Position numbers and translations under genes: made by a program. 64,000 bases of DNA from Eubacteriaceae bacterium (GTDB taxonomy: Bacteria; Bacillota; Clostridia; Lachnospirales; Lachnospiraceae): assembly GCA_902362455.1 (NCBI GenBank), contig CABIWJ010000003.1, positions 280,342 to 344,341 on the forward strand. The letters run 5' to 3'. The notes below the pieces were generated by a model, which searched no databases, was not told where the DNA came from, and worked only from the letters and a program-made list of their open reading frames with translations. Below, piece by piece: positions 44,857 through 54,869 of the stretch; within the stretch, counting starts at the first letter, position 1; each line of letters begins with the position of its first letter.

Positions 44857-45099
44857 ACTGCCACTTCTACTAGTCCTATCTGGCATCAACAGTTCTGTCT
44901 CTACACAAATATCATATCCCTGAATTTAACAGAAGCCAGAATACAACATGCATATTCCACTGTAGAAAAACATTCTAATGAAATAAACTCTATAGATACA
45001 TTATTTGACCTTCTAAATTTTAAAGAGAAGTCAGCTCAAACTCAACTAACTACAGGACTTTTAAATTTGTATATGAATGCAAACAATAAAATTAACTAA
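44857..45099 (+). pseudogene. Possible 3' remnant of a plus-strand gene
   Basis: An 81-codon open stretch with protein-like composition but no start codon: it follows a TAG and contains NLTEARIQHAYSTVEKHSNE and IDTLFDLLNFKEKSAQTQ before a TAA. I do not recognise a family. The rest of 44515-45175 holds no convincing gene. It may be debris at the border of the accessory island, or chance. Confidence 0.3.
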
Positions 45100-45175
45100 A
45101 GTTAACCATAGGTCTATAAATAAATACATCCAAACCAAAAAATAAGGGTGTACAGTGCATCTAAACTATATGCTC

Positions 45176-45214
45176 AAAAGAAAAACGGTCGATGACATAT
45201 GTCAAAGACCGTTT
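45176..45214 (-). terminator. Terminator of the prmC-prfA unit
   Basis: Stem AAACGGTC/GACCGTTT with an inner TGACATATGTCA palindrome, followed on the minus strand by TTTTTCTTTT. It lies 16 bp after the prfA stop. Confidence 0.85.
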
Positions 45215-45229
45215 CAATTACGATTTTAT

Positions 45230-46303
45230 TTAATCCTCATTCATCTTCGCTAACTTAGCAGCCTGGTCAGCTGCAATACAAGCATCAATTATCTCCTGAA
45301 TGTCTCCATTCATAATCTTATCTAACTTATAAAGTGTAAGACCGATTCTGTGGTCTGTAACTCTTCCCTGTGGGAAGTTATAAGTTCTGATTTTCTCTGA
45401 ACGGTCACCTGTACCAATCTGGCTTCGTCTTGCCTCAGCCTCAGCATCATGGGCTTTCTGACATTCAATATCATATAATTTAGAACGTAATAAAGCAAAT
45501 GCCTTAGCTTTATTCTGTAACTGCGATTTTTCTGTCTGGCTGTATACAACAATTCCTGATGGAAAATGTGTTAAACGAACCGCTGAATCGGTTGTGTTGA
45601 CACACTGTCCACCATTACCTGAAGCACGCATAACGTCGATACGGATATCTTTCTCATCAATCTGGACATCGACTTCTTCGGCTTCCGGCATAACTGCAAC
45701 TGTAATTGTAGATGTATGGATACGTCCGCCTGATTCTGTCTCCGGTACACGCTGTACACGATGCACACCTGATTCATATTTAAGAACTGAATAAGCACCC
45801 TGACCTGTTACCATAAATGTAACATTCTTCATTCCGCCTATTCCGATTTCTTCACATTCCATTAATTCAACTTTCCAGTTCTTGCTTTCTGCATAATGCA
45901 CATACATACGATAGATTTCATAGGCAAATAATGCTGCCTCATCTCCACCTGCACCTGCACGAATCTCCACGATAACGTTCTTGTCATCATTAGGGTCCTT
46001 TGGAAGTAAAAGAATCTTAAGCTGTTTTTCTAATTCTTCAATTCTTGCTTTAGCTTCATTTAATTCCTCTTTAGCAAGTTCTTTCATCTCTTCGTCACTC
46101 TCTTCATCGAGAATGGCAAGACTGTCCTGTACAGTTTCCTTGCATTTCTTATATTCTTTATATGCTTCAACAATAGGTGCAAGGTCTGCCTGTTCTTTCA
46201 TAAGCTTTCTAAATCTGGCCTGATCATTTGCAATTGACGGGTCATTAAGCTCAAGCATTAACTCTTCATATCTTCTTACAAGATCATCTAATCTGTCAAA
46301 CAT
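45230..46303 (-). CDS. prfA: Peptide chain release factor 1
   Basis: Terminates translation at UAA and UAG. 357 residues, the normal RF1 length. The GGQ motif in SGNGGQCVN (residues 231-233) triggers peptidyl-tRNA hydrolysis, and its Gln is methylated by the PrmC encoded just upstream. The codon-reading tripeptide position reads PET (187-189) in [17 protein letters not shown]1-type context. The start overlaps the prmC stop by 8 bp. Confidence 0.97.
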   Translation of the reverse strand: MFDRLDDLVRRYEELMLELNDPSIANDQARFRKLMKEQADLAPIVEAYKEYKKCKETVQDSLAILDEESDEEMKELAKEELNEAKARIEELEKQLKILLLPKDPNDDKNVIVEIRAGAGGDEAALFAYEIYRMYVHYAESKNWKVELMECEEIGIGGMKNVTFMVTGQGAYSVLKYESGVHRVQRVPETESGGRIHTSTITVAVMPEAEEVDVQIDEKDIRIDVMRASGNGGQCVNTTDSAVRLTHFPSGIVVYSQTEKSQLQNKAKAFALLRSKLYDIECQKAHDAEAEARRSQIGTGDRSEKIRTYNFPQGRVTDHRIGLTLYKLDKIMNGDIQEIIDACIAADQAAKLAKMNED

Positions 46304-47162
46304 AAATCTGTCTCCTTTTTCCTGTTACAACTCTGTCATTTCCTGACAAATCTTTTAGTACCTCTATATCAGTAAACCCTTTTTGACGAAGCAGTTCCTT
46401 AACCTGCTCGCTCTGGTCATATCCGATTTCAAATATAATGTAACCGTCTTTTTCCATATATTCCTTACATTCATCAATTATTTTTCTGTAGAATTTAAGT
46501 CCGTCTGCATCACCATCTAATGCCATTCGTGGCTCGTATTCCCTTACCTCCGGCATAAGCTTTTCTACTTCTTCTGACTTAATATATGGTGGGTTTGATA
46601 CAATAATATTATATTTTCCCTTGATATTAGTAAATAAATCGCTTTTTTCAAAATGTACATTGTCCACCTTATTCAAATTCGCATTTTCATTAGCTACCTC
46701 TAATGCTTTTTCTGACAAATCCGAACCTGTTACTTTCGTATTTGGACACATTTTCGCAATGGATATAGCTATACAGCCACTTCCCGTACACAAATCAAGC
46801 ACATTTACATCCTGTTTATCCACATAATAATCAGCACCGATGACTTCAACCGCTTTTTCAACAAGCAGTTCGGTGTCCTGACGAGGAATCAATACATTTT
46901 CATTCACCTTAAATGGCAAACCCATAAATTCCCATTCTCCAACTATATATTGAAGTGGATAATGTGTCATTCTCTTCTCAATTGCCTGAAAATACTTCTC
47001 TTCAATATCTAATGGTACTTCATCATGCATTTTGATAAAATACTCCGTCCTTGATATATCACATATTTTCTCTACGAGAATCCACGCATCATAATCATGG
47101 TCATTAATCCCTGATCTAAATAGTTTCAATTGTCCCTGTTTTACCAATTCTGCGTACTTCAT
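46296..47162 (-). CDS. prmC: Release factor glutamine methyltransferase
   Basis: Methylates the GGQ glutamine of release factors with S-adenosylmethionine. 288 residues. The N-terminal helical domain is followed by the Rossmann domain with [16 protein letters not shown] (SAM loop) and the catalytic NPPY motif in [14 protein letters not shown] (190-193). [12 protein letters not shown] is also diagnostic. It overlaps its substrate gene prfA and follows the DUF1385 gene by 30 bp. Confidence 0.96.
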   Translation of the reverse strand: MKYAELVKQGQLKLFRSGINDHDYDAWILVEKICDISRTEYFIKMHDEVPLDIEEKYFQAIEKRMTHYPLQYIVGEWEFMGLPFKVNENVLIPRQDTELLVEKAVEVIGADYYVDKQDVNVLDLCTGSGCIAISIAKMCPNTKVTGSDLSEKALEVANENANLNKVDNVHFEKSDLFTNIKGKYNIIVSNPPYIKSEEVEKLMPEVREYEPRMALDGDADGLKFYRKIIDECKEYMEKDGYIIFEIGYDQSEQVKELLRQKGFTDIEVLKDLSGNDRVVTGKRRQIYV

Positions 47163-47192
47163 ACTTCCTCCGCCTATTGATTCATATAACAG

Positions 47193-48140
47193 TTATTGAT
47201 TAGTTTCTTCACTATTTTCTGCTAAAAATGTTCTCCAGTCGAATACTGCTTCGACTGCCTTAATTGCCACTTCTGCCATTTTCTCATCCGGCTCTTTAGT
47301 TGTAAGCTTCTGTAATGCCATACCCGGCGCACTTACTATATCCACTAATTTACCCTCATGTTGTCCGGCAAATCTAAGCACTTCATAAGATACTCCTGCA
47401 ATAACAGGTATCATTAATATTCTTACTACTATCTTCATAACCGGCTGCTGAACCGGAATAAGAATAAAGAATATAATACTGATTGCCATTACAAGGAATA
47501 AGAAGCTCGTTCCACATCTCTTATGCAGTCTTGAGCTTTTTAATACATTATCTACATTTAATTCCATACCATGTTCAATACAGTTAATACATTTGTGTTC
47601 TGCACCATGGTACATAAATGTTCTCTGTATATCTTTCATTCTCGATATTAAGAATATATATATAAGAAATAATGTAATTCTTATCAATCCCTCGATTAAC
47701 GAAATTATTGTATACGAAATAATATGGAAATGTTTCTTAATTAAATCAGAAGCAATGCTTGGCAATACTACAAATAAACCAATCGCAATAAGTGCCGCCA
47801 CAATTACCGTTATCGTCATTACCGCACTTTCTGCTTTCTCCTTGAATAAAGAATCGGCAACTTTATCACCTTTCTTTACTTCTTCTGTTTCCTCTTCTTC
47901 ATAAAATTCAGCCGAAAACATAAGAGTTGACATTCCTATGATTAACGAATCTATAAAATTAAATACACCTCTAATAAAAGGCAGATTAAGTATTTTATTA
48001 CCTTTCGTTATTCCTTTGTATTCTTTAACACATACTTCTATTTCCTGATTAGGTTTTCTGACAGCTACGGCATATTTGTCTTTATTCTTCATCATTATGC
48101 CTTCTAATACTGCCTGACCACCAATTCCTGATGGTTTCAT
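47193..48140 (-). CDS. DUF1385 (YqhQ-like) membrane protein
   Basis: 315 residues. The N-terminus GIGGQAVLEGIMMKNKDKYAVAVRKP is the family signature. Four or so membrane segments follow, with the conserved FMYHGAEHKCINCIEHG stretch between them. The family is widespread in Firmicutes next to prmC/prfA, and its biochemical function is not established. Conserved His/Cys residues suggest metal binding. Confidence 0.92.
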   Translation of the reverse strand: MKPSGIGGQAVLEGIMMKNKDKYAVAVRKPNQEIEVCVKEYKGITKGNKILNLPFIRGVFNFIDSLIIGMSTLMFSAEFYEEEETEEVKKGDKVADSLFKEKAESAVMTITVIVAALIAIGLFVVLPSIASDLIKKHFHIISYTIISLIEGLIRITLFLIYIFLISRMKDIQRTFMYHGAEHKCINCIEHGMELNVDNVLKSSRLHKRCGTSFLFLVMAISIIFFILIPVQQPVMKIVVRILMIPVIAGVSYEVLRFAGQHEGKLVDIVSAPGMALQKLTTKEPDEKMAEVAIKAVEAVFDWRTFLAENSEETNQ

Positions 48141-48183
48141 TATGTCACCTCCCTGATGTGATTATTATATCATATCTTTTATG

Positions 48184-48250
48184 ATAAAAATAGAGGCTGT
48201 CACAAGAAATTCCATTCATTAAAATAGAACATTCATGCGACAGCCTCTAT
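48184..48250 (-). terminator. Terminator after rpmE
   Basis: Stem TAGAGGCTGTC/GACAGCCTCTA across a 37-nt loop, followed on the minus strand by TATTTTTATC. It begins 10 bp after the rpmE stop. It may be partial, since the DUF1385-prmC-prfA genes follow in the same direction. Confidence 0.75.
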
Positions 48251-48259
48251 AACTATTAC

Positions 48260-48469
48260 TTATTTATTATCTGCCATACCATATTTACGATTGAACTTAT
48301 CAATACGTCCACGAGCAGATGCAGCTTTCTGCTGACCTGTGTAGAATGAGTGACATTTTGAACAAATTTCTACGTGGATATCTTCCTTAGTTGATCCTGT
48401 TACGAATTCATTACCACAGTTGCAAACAACCTTTGCCTGGTAATATGCTGGATGTATACCTTCTTTCAT
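48260..48469 (-). CDS. rpmE: 50S ribosomal protein L31 (zinc-binding form)
   Basis: 69 residues: [22 protein letters not shown] then [14 protein letters not shown]. The CxC and CxxC pairs show that this is the zinc-ribbon (C+) type. It lies downstream of rho, a conserved pairing in Firmicutes. Confidence 0.97.
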   Translation of the reverse strand: MKEGIHPAYYQAKVVCNCGNEFVTGSTKEDIHVEICSKCHSFYTGQQKAASARGRIDKFNRKYGMADNK

Positions 48470-48562
48470 TTCATTTCACCTCTTTACAAATTAATGATAT
48501 GCAAATGGCTTTCGCCAATCATATTCTAAAAACAGCTTTTATATTGTAGCATATATCAATTT

Positions 48563-50008
48563 TTAATGCAAGCACTTTTTAATCATCTGTATAAATTCTC
48601 TGTTATTTCTTGTTCTTGCAAACATATCCAGTATTTTTTCTACTGCATCATCAGGTTTCATACCATTTGTAGCCTTTCTTATAAGATATACAGCTTCCGC
48701 TTCTTCTTTAGAAAGCAATAAGTCATCTCTACGTGTACCTGATTTAAGAATGTCAAGTGCCGGAAATACTCTCTTCTCAGATAATTTTCTGTCTAATACA
48801 AGTTCCATATTACCTGTACCCTTAAATTCTTCGAATACAACATCATCCATCTTACTTCCTGTATCCACAAGTGCTGTAGCTAATACGGTAAGACTTCCGC
48901 CCTCTCTCATATTTCTTGCTGCGCCAAAGAATCGCTTTGGCATATGAAGTGCTGCTGGATCAAGACCTCCTGATAAAGTTCTTCCTGATGGTGGAACTGT
49001 CATATTATAAGCTCTTGCAAGTCTTGTAATACTGTCTAACAGAATTATTACATCTTTCTTCATCTCGACAAGTCTCTTGGCTCTCTCGATAACCATTTCT
49101 GAAACTCTCTTATGATGCTCTGGTAATTCATCAAATGTCGAGTAGATAACTTCTACATTATCTCCCTGAATCGCTTCCTTAATATCTGTTACTTCCTCAG
49201 GTCGTTCATCTATAAGAAGAATTATCATATGCATATCAGGATTATTTATCTGGATAGACTTAGCAATCTCTTTTAATAATGTAGTCTTTCCGGCTTTAGG
49301 CTGTGATACAATCATACCTCTCTGCCCTTTTCCTATCGGAGAAATAAGGTCAACTATTCTCATAGCCATATTCTCACTGCTAGTCTCCATTCTCAATCTC
49401 TTATTAGGAAATATAGGTGTAAGTTCTTCAAAATTTGGTCTGCCCATAATCTCATCAGCTAATATTCCGTTTACTTTATTCAAATGTGTCATCGCACCGA
49501 ATTTCTCGTTTATATTCTTCTGGCGCATATTACCATTTAATATATCACCTGTTTTTAACCTAAATCTTCTTATCTGAGATGGCGAAACATATACATCATT
49601 TTCGCCCGGCAGGAAATTCTCACATCTGATAAAGCCATATCCGTCTGGCATTACCTCTAATATTCCCTCTGCAACTGGCTCTTCTTCCTTAATCTCCGGT
49701 TCTGGATTTTCCTCTATAATAAATTCAGACTTTGGCTCAGTATTATCCAATTTGGAATTTGTTCCATTTGTTCTGCCATCCTCTGTTTTAACTGATGATT
49801 TATTCTCTTTATTATCTGATTTTGAAACCGATTTCGCTTTCATCTTATCTGCACCTTGCAACTCACTTTCCTTAGCCATCTTCATTCCAGCAGCTAAAAT
49901 CTGTTCAATCAGTTCTGTCTTTTTTAATTTCATTACATATTTAATATTCTGACTTTTCGCAATTTCACGTAACTGAGTTACTGATAAAGTTTCTAATTTT
50001 TCTCTCAT
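48563..50008 (-). CDS. rho: Transcription termination factor Rho
   Basis: An RNA-dependent ATPase hexamer that ends transcription. About 481 residues. The Rho_N helical domain (LSVTQLREIAKSQNI) is followed by a Lys/Glu/Asn-rich insertion of about 80 residues. Then come the cold-shock-like RNA-binding domain (EVMPDGYGFIRCENFLPGENDVYVSPSQ) and the RecA-like core with Walker A SQPKAGKTTLLKE and the Q-loop/R-loop region SGGLDPAALHMPKRFFGAARN. I choose the start at 50008 (MREKLETLS), the usual Rho N-terminus. An AGGAGG at 50043 instead serves a short upstream frame (50013-50039). Confidence 0.95.
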   Translation of the reverse strand: MREKLETLSVTQLREIAKSQNIKYVMKLKKTELIEQILAAGMKMAKESELQGADKMKAKSVSKSDNKENKSSVKTEDGRTNGTNSKLDNTEPKSEFIIEENPEPEIKEEEPVAEGILEVMPDGYGFIRCENFLPGENDVYVSPSQIRRFRLKTGDILNGNMRQKNINEKFGAMTHLNKVNGILADEIMGRPNFEELTPIFPNKRLRMETSSENMAMRIVDLISPIGKGQRGMIVSQPKAGKTTLLKEIAKSIQINNPDMHMIILLIDERPEEVTDIKEAIQGDNVEVIYSTFDELPEHHKRVSEMVIERAKRLVEMKKDVIILLDSITRLARAYNMTVPPSGRTLSGGLDPAALHMPKRFFGAARNMREGGSLTVLATALVDTGSKMDDVVFEEFKGTGNMELVLDRKLSEKRVFPALDILKSGTRRDDLLLSKEEAEAVYLIRKATNGMKPDDAVEKILDMFARTRNNREFIQMIKKCLH

Positions 50009-50012
50009 ACAT

Positions 50013-50039
50013 TTATTGTGGCACATTCATATATGCCAT
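50013..50039 (-). other. Possible 8-residue leader peptide before rho
   Basis: Just after AGGAGG a short frame reads MAYMNVPQ and stops 4 nt before the preferred rho ATG (TAA-ATGT-ATG). A second in-frame ATG inside it has longer spacing from the ribosome site. Such a mini-ORF could couple rho translation to its own or regulate it; it could also mean that rho starts elsewhere. Confidence 0.35.
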
Positions 50040-50277
50040 TATCCTCCTAAATATATTAAATTATAATAACGGGATTGTATCTGATTATAGATTATTTAAT
50101 CAGACTTAATGATTCTCATGATTTGCAAAACACATTATACACCAATGTTTTCAAAATTGGTAGTATAAATTTTCTAAATATTATGATATTATAGATTATA
50201 TATGGTTTCTATATATGTTTCTGCATTTAGCGACCACTTATCAGGATAAAAATAAATATACGGAAATGGAGATTACA

Positions 50278-51453
50278 ATGACAACTAACGAAAAAGCGTT
50301 AAAGCTTCATGAAGAATGGAATGGAAAATTAACTACTGAACCAAAATGTACAATTGCTTCAAGAGAAGACCTTGCTCTTGCATATACACCGGGCGTTGCT
50401 GAACCTTGTAAAGTGATTGCCGAAGATAAAGAAGCAGCATACAAATATACTATTAAATCCAACACAATTGCCGTTGTTTCAGACGGAAGTGCCGTTTTAG
50501 GGCTTGGTAACATCGGACCATATGCCGCTATGCCTGTTATGGAAGGTAAAGCCGTATTATTCAAATCTTTTGGTGATGTTAATGCATTTCCAATATGCTT
50601 AGATACACAGGATACTGAGGAAATTATTAAAACTGTTGTAAATATCGCACCTGCATTTGGCGGTATTAACCTTGAAGATATTTCAGCTCCAAGATGTTTT
50701 GAAATCGAGACAAGACTCAAGGAACTCTTAGACATTCCTGTATTCCATGATGACCAGCATGGTACAGCAATCGTTGTTCTTGCAGGTATTATCAACGGAC
50801 TTAAGATTACTGGTAAATCTAAAGAAAACTGTAAGGTAGTAATAAATGGTGCCGGAAGTGCAGGAATCGCAATTACTAAATTATTATTAACATATGGCTT
50901 TAAAAATGTTATTATGTGTGATATCAACGGAATTATTAACGAGGAGTCACCTAATTTAAACTGGATGCAGAAATCAATGTTAGATGTAACTAATCCCGAC
51001 AGACTTTCAGGTACTCTTAAAGATGCCTTAGTTGGTGCTGATATATTTGTCGGTGTTTCTGCTCCTAATATCGTTTCTGCCGAAATGGTTGCTTCAATGA
51101 ATAAAGACTCTATAATATTTGCAATGGCTAATCCTGTTCCTGAGATTATGCCTGATGTTGCCAAGGCCGCAGGTGCAAGAATCGTGGGTACCGGCCGTTC
51201 AGATTTCCCTAACCAGGTTAATAACGTAATCGCATTTCCAGGAATATTTAAGGGTGCTTTAGAGGGACGTGCTTCACAGATTACAGAGGATATGAAGTTA
51301 GCCGCGGCACATGCAATCGCCAACTTAGTTCCTGATGACAAATTATGCGACGAATTTATTCTTCCTGAAGCCTTTGATCCTGATGTCAAAGATGCAGTTG
51401 CTAAGGCAGTTATGGATAACATTAAACCTGATGGCAGAAATATACACGCTTAA
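50278..51453 (+). CDS. NAD(P)-dependent malic enzyme
   Basis: Oxidative decarboxylation of malate to pyruvate. 391 residues, the short bacterial form. Marks are LAYTPGVAEPCK, SDGSAVLGLGNIGPYAAMPVMEGKAVLFK, VFHDDQHGTAIVVLAG (metal/catalytic), VINGAGSAGIAITKLL (nucleotide fold) and FAMANPVPEI. The ATG at 50278 (MTTNEKALK) follows GGAGATTACA; the frame upstream is unsupported. Its end overlaps the next gene by 23 bp. It complements PckA in C3/C4 metabolism. Cofactor preference is not clear. Confidence 0.95.
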   Translation: MTTNEKALKLHEEWNGKLTTEPKCTIASREDLALAYTPGVAEPCKVIAEDKEAAYKYTIKSNTIAVVSDGSAVLGLGNIGPYAAMPVMEGKAVLFKSFGDVNAFPICLDTQDTEEIIKTVVNIAPAFGGINLEDISAPRCFEIETRLKELLDIPVFHDDQHGTAIVVLAGIINGLKITGKSKENCKVVINGAGSAGIAITKLLLTYGFKNVIMCDINGIINEESPNLNWMQKSMLDVTNPDRLSGTLKDALVGADIFVGVSAPNIVSAEMVASMNKDSIIFAMANPVPEIMPDVAKAAGARIVGTGRSDFPNQVNNVIAFPGIFKGALEGRASQITEDMKLAAAHAIANLVPDDKLCDEFILPEAFDPDVKDAVAKAVMDNIKPDGRNIHA

Positions 51454-52357
51454 TAAATATTATCGTGAGCGTTTCGGGCAAAAAGTGTATAAACTGTCTC
51501 TTGACGGTGGTATGACCTGTCCTAATCGCGATGGTACTTTAGATACACGCGGGTGCATTTTCTGTAGTTCGGGAGGTTCCGGTGATTTTGCCGCCTCCCG
51601 TTTTTTATCCGTTAAGGAACAGATAAACGAAGCAAAGAGTCGCATTTGCAATAAGATTACAGACGGTAAATACATAGCCTATTTTCAGGCATATACCAAT
51701 ACTTATGCCCCCATTGATTATCTTAGAAATATATTTTATGAGGCTGCATTCTGTGATGACATCGTAGGATTATCCATTGCCACAAGGCCTGACTGTTTAG
51801 GCTCCGAAGTTTTAGAATTACTTGACGAACTTAATTCAAAGATTCCGGTATTCGTAGAATTAGGCTTACAAACAATCCATAAAGAGTCAGCACATTTCAT
51901 AAGACGTGGCTATGAACTTGAAGTATTTAACTGCGCTGTCGCTAATCTCCATAGAATAAATATCAATATTGTAGTTCACCTTATATTAGGGTTACCAAAT
52001 GAGACTTTTTCTGATATAATAGCCTCTGTACGTTATCTTAACAACCTGCCTGTTAATGGAGTCAAATTACAGCTATTGCATATTTTAAAAAATACCGATT
52101 TAGCTGACTATTACCTTAATAAAGAAAATGATTTTCATACATTATCACTAGAGGATTATACCATACTGTTATCTGAATGTATCGAGAATCTCAGACCGGA
52201 TATCGTTATCCACAGAATGACAGGTGACGGCAACAAGAAAGAACTTATAGCTCCTTTATGGAGTGGAGATAAAAAAAGGGTATTAAATTATATTAATACC
52301 TACTTTACTAAAAACAACATTATCCAGGGAAGGAAGTACAGAAAAAATGGCACTTGA
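51431..52357 (+). CDS. TIGR01212-type radical SAM protein (YhcC-like)
   Basis: About 308 residues, beginning MAEIYTLNKYYRERFG. The iron-sulfur cysteines are in MTCPNRDGTLDTRGCIFC, the unusual spacing of this family (C-x11-C-x2-C). FQAYTNTYAP and GLQTIHKESAHFIRRGY are the family's other signatures. The reaction is not well defined. The ATG at 51431 lies inside the last codons of the malic enzyme gene, and the 3' end overlaps the DUF4364 gene by 11 bp, so three genes form one tight unit. Confidence 0.9.
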   Translation: MAEIYTLNKYYRERFGQKVYKLSLDGGMTCPNRDGTLDTRGCIFCSSGGSGDFAASRFLSVKEQINEAKSRICNKITDGKYIAYFQAYTNTYAPIDYLRNIFYEAAFCDDIVGLSIATRPDCLGSEVLELLDELNSKIPVFVELGLQTIHKESAHFIRRGYELEVFNCAVANLHRININIVVHLILGLPNETFSDIIASVRYLNNLPVNGVKLQLLHILKNTDLADYYLNKENDFHTLSLEDYTILLSECIENLRPDIVIHRMTGDGNKKELIAPLWSGDKKRVLNYINTYFTKNNIIQGRKYRKNGT

Positions 52358-52865
52358 GTCATCAACACTTTATAAACTAATTATATTATATATGCTGAAT
52401 AAGGTTAATTTTCCATTAACTAATTCGCAGTTATCAGAATTTTTTCTTGAGAAGAATTATACAACCTATTTCACATTCCAGCAGGTTATAACTGAACTTG
52501 TGGACTCACATCTTATAAGTGTAGAAATCGTCCGTAATTCTTCTTACTATCATATAACCTCTGATGGCAGCCAGACCCTTGGTTTCTTCGTTAATAAGAT
52601 TCCTGGAGCCATCGTAGATGATATGGATATCTATCTTATGGAGAACAAATATGAACTTCGAAATGAAGTCGGAACAATCGCTGATTATTATAAGTCTACT
52701 AATCAGGATTACATTGTACATTGTCAGGTTAAAGAGGGTGAGGGAACTTTAATAGAAATCAACCTTTCTGTTCCTACAAAAGAAGAGGCATCTTCCATGT
52801 GTAACCAATGGAAAGATGCCAGTCAGCAAATCTATGCATTTATTATGAAGTCACTGATGAAATAA
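52347..52865 (+). CDS. DUF4364 family protein
   Basis: 172 residues. The N-terminal winged-helix-like part (LYKLIILYMLNKVNFPLTNSQLSEFFLEKNYTTYFTFQQVITELVD) suggests DNA binding. The C-terminal half is alpha/beta (QDYIVHCQVKEGEGTLIEINLSVPTKEEA). The family is typical of Clostridia and its function is unknown. It overlaps the radical SAM gene by 11 bp and, at its 3' end, the convergent ysxC gene by 23 bp. Confidence 0.88.
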   Translation: MALESSTLYKLIILYMLNKVNFPLTNSQLSEFFLEKNYTTYFTFQQVITELVDSHLISVEIVRNSSYYHITSDGSQTLGFFVNKIPGAIVDDMDIYLMENKYELRNEVGTIADYYKSTNQDYIVHCQVKEGEGTLIEINLSVPTKEEASSMCNQWKDASQQIYAFIMKSLMK

Positions 52866-53427
52866 AATCAAGAATTTCTTCTCTTCCCTGCTTTGTTTTA
52901 GCAGAAAACGGTAATATAACCGTATCAGGCAGCACATTAAGACCTTGTCTAATCATCTTAATGTGCTTATCTTTTTGACTTCTGTTAATCTTATCTAATT
53001 TAGTTGCTATAATAACAGGTTTATAGCCATTGTAAACTATCCACTCATACATATTTCTGTCATTAGCAGATGGCTCATGTCTGATATCAATAAGAAGCAT
53101 CACAGCTTTAAGCTGCTTAGAGATCTTTAAATAATTCTCTATCATTGCGCCCCATTTCTGCTGCACTTCCTTCGATACTTTTGCGAATCCATAACCCGGT
53201 AAATCTACAAAATACAATTCTTTATTAACATTATAGAAATTAATTGTCTGTGTTTTACCCGGCTCCTGTGATGTTCTCGCAAGAGATTTTCTGTTAAGCA
53301 ATCCATTTATTAATGAAGATTTACCAACATTTGACTTACCCGCAAATGCTACCTCAGGCATCTGATTATCAGGAAGTACACTGGTAATTCCACATACTGT
53401 TTCTAATTCTGCATTCTTTATAATCAT
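52843..53427 (-). CDS. ysxC: Ribosome biogenesis GTP-binding protein YsxC/EngB
   Basis: An essential GTPase in 50S subunit assembly. 194 residues. G1 GKSNVGKSSLIN, G3 DLPGYGFAKVS, G4 ATKLDKINR and a G5-like PFSAKTKQG are all present. It ends the tig-clpP-clpX-ysxC cluster; the usual lon gene between clpX and ysxC of Bacillus is absent. The 3' ends of ysxC and DUF4364 overlap on opposite strands. Confidence 0.96.
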   Translation of the reverse strand: MIIKNAELETVCGITSVLPDNQMPEVAFAGKSNVGKSSLINGLLNRKSLARTSQEPGKTQTINFYNVNKELYFVDLPGYGFAKVSKEVQQKWGAMIENYLKISKQLKAVMLLIDIRHEPSANDRNMYEWIVYNGYKPVIIATKLDKINRSQKDKHIKMIRQGLNVLPDTVILPFSAKTKQGREEILDFISSVTS

Positions 53428-53493
53428 ATTCTAAATTCCTCTCAGGTTTCTATTTTATCCTGTTATAATTCTTTTATTATGCACTTATTTTAC

Positions 53494-53541
53494 TTTAAGC
53501 CGGCTTTACTAAGACTTTAATCTTCTTAAACCGGCTTTAAA
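53494..53541. repeat. Inverted repeat between clpX and ysxC
   Basis: TTTAAGCCGGCTTTA and TAAACCGGCTTTAAA pair with one mismatch around an inner AAGACTTTAATCTT. It could be a clpX terminator, but the T-run on the minus strand is poor, so a processing structure is also possible. Confidence 0.5.
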
Positions 53542-53563
53542 TATTTAAAAATAGCTTATTATT

Positions 53564-54841
53564 TTATGCCTTAAATCTCTTCTTTACGCCATTTTTCTTA
53601 ATCTGTGTTTCATCTAATCTGACTAATTCAGGTTCTGCTTTATTCTCGATAACATCTTTAGTTATCGTACACTTATCGATTGTCTCATCTGATGGTACAG
53701 TATACATTATATTCATAAGTGCATCTTCCATAATTGAACGTAAGCCTCTTGCACCTGTCTTTCTCTCAAATGATTTCTCAGCAACAAGTTCTAATGCTTC
53801 GTCTGTAAATTCTAAGTCTACACCATCTAACTCTAAAAGCTTCTTATACTGCTTAACTAACGCATTCTTAGGCTCTTTAAGTATTCTTATGAGTGCTTCC
53901 TTATCTAAAGATTCTAATGATACTGTTACAGGTACACGACCAATAAATTCAGGAATTAAACCGAATTTAACTAAATCCTGTGGCATTACCTGTGGGAACA
54001 ATACATCTATTGATTCTTCTTTATGGTCTGCTATCTCAGCATTGAAACCGATAGATTTTCTGTCCATTCTTGTCTCTATAATCTTCTCTAATCCATCAAA
54101 TGCACCACCACATATGAATAAAATGTTAGTTGTATCAATATGAATCATCTCCTGATTAGGATGCTTTCTTCCACCCTGTGGTGGAACTGAAGCCTGCGTG
54201 CCTTCTAACAATTTAAGTAATGCCTGCTGTACACCCTCTCCTGATACGTCTCTTGTTATAGAAACATTCTCACTTTTCTTAGTAATCTTATCTATTTCAT
54301 CAATATAGACAATTCCGTACTGTGCTTTTTTCACATCATAGTCAGCTGCCTGAATTATCTTAAGTAAGATATTCTCAACATCTTCACCTACATAGCCTGC
54401 TTCAGTAAGTGTTGTAGCATCTGCAATAGCAAATGGGACATTAAGTATCTTAGCTAATGTCTGTGCAAGATATGTCTTACCTGAACCTGTAGGTCCTAAC
54501 ATCAGAATATTACTCTTCTGAATCTCTACACCTAAGTCTCTTCCTGACAAAACTCTTTTGTAGTGATTATACACTGCAACTGACAAGACTTTCTTAGCTT
54601 CTTCCTGTCCTATGACATATTCATCAAGAAATTCCTTTATCTCCTGTGGCTTGTATAAATTAATGTCGAAATCAACATCATCATCTGTCTCATATGCCAT
54701 TTCTTCCATCATTATATCACTACATATCTCTATACATTCATCACATATAAACACACCGCTTGGTCCGGCAATAAGCTTTCTTGCCTTACTCTCCGGTTTA
54801 CCACAAAACGAGCATCTGCTCTCATCATTATTCTTTGCCAT
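53564..54841 (-). CDS. clpX: ATP-dependent Clp protease ATP-binding subunit ClpX
   Basis: An AAA+ unfoldase that feeds proteins to ClpP. 425 residues. The N-terminal zinc-binding domain has Cys10, Cys13, Cys33 and Cys36. Walker A GPTGSGKT, Walker B VYIDEIDK, the pore-loop segment GYVGEDVE and the ClpP-docking IGFN loop are all seen. It lies 28 bp after clpP. Confidence 0.98.
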   Translation of the reverse strand: MAKNNDESRCSFCGKPESKARKLIAGPSGVFICDECIEICSDIMMEEMAYETDDDVDFDINLYKPQEIKEFLDEYVIGQEEAKKVLSVAVYNHYKRVLSGRDLGVEIQKSNILMLGPTGSGKTYLAQTLAKILNVPFAIADATTLTEAGYVGEDVENILLKIIQAADYDVKKAQYGIVYIDEIDKITKKSENVSITRDVSGEGVQQALLKLLEGTQASVPPQGGRKHPNQEMIHIDTTNILFICGGAFDGLEKIIETRMDRKSIGFNAEIADHKEESIDVLFPQVMPQDLVKFGLIPEFIGRVPVTVSLESLDKEALIRILKEPKNALVKQYKKLLELDGVDLEFTDEALELVAEKSFERKTGARGLRSIMEDALMNIMYTVPSDETIDKCTITKDVIENKAEPELVRLDETQIKKNGVKKRFKA

Positions 54842-54869
54842 ATGTTCTCCAATCTAAATTAATGATTAA

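Noticed and set aside
36563..45100. Intact mobile element in the accessory island
   Set aside because: No integrase, transposase, relaxase or clean attachment sites are present; only remnants and an old duplicated gene tail are seen.
50307..51422. Long antisense frame within the malic enzyme gene
   Set aside because: It is a shadow frame; the plus-strand product has all malic-enzyme motifs.
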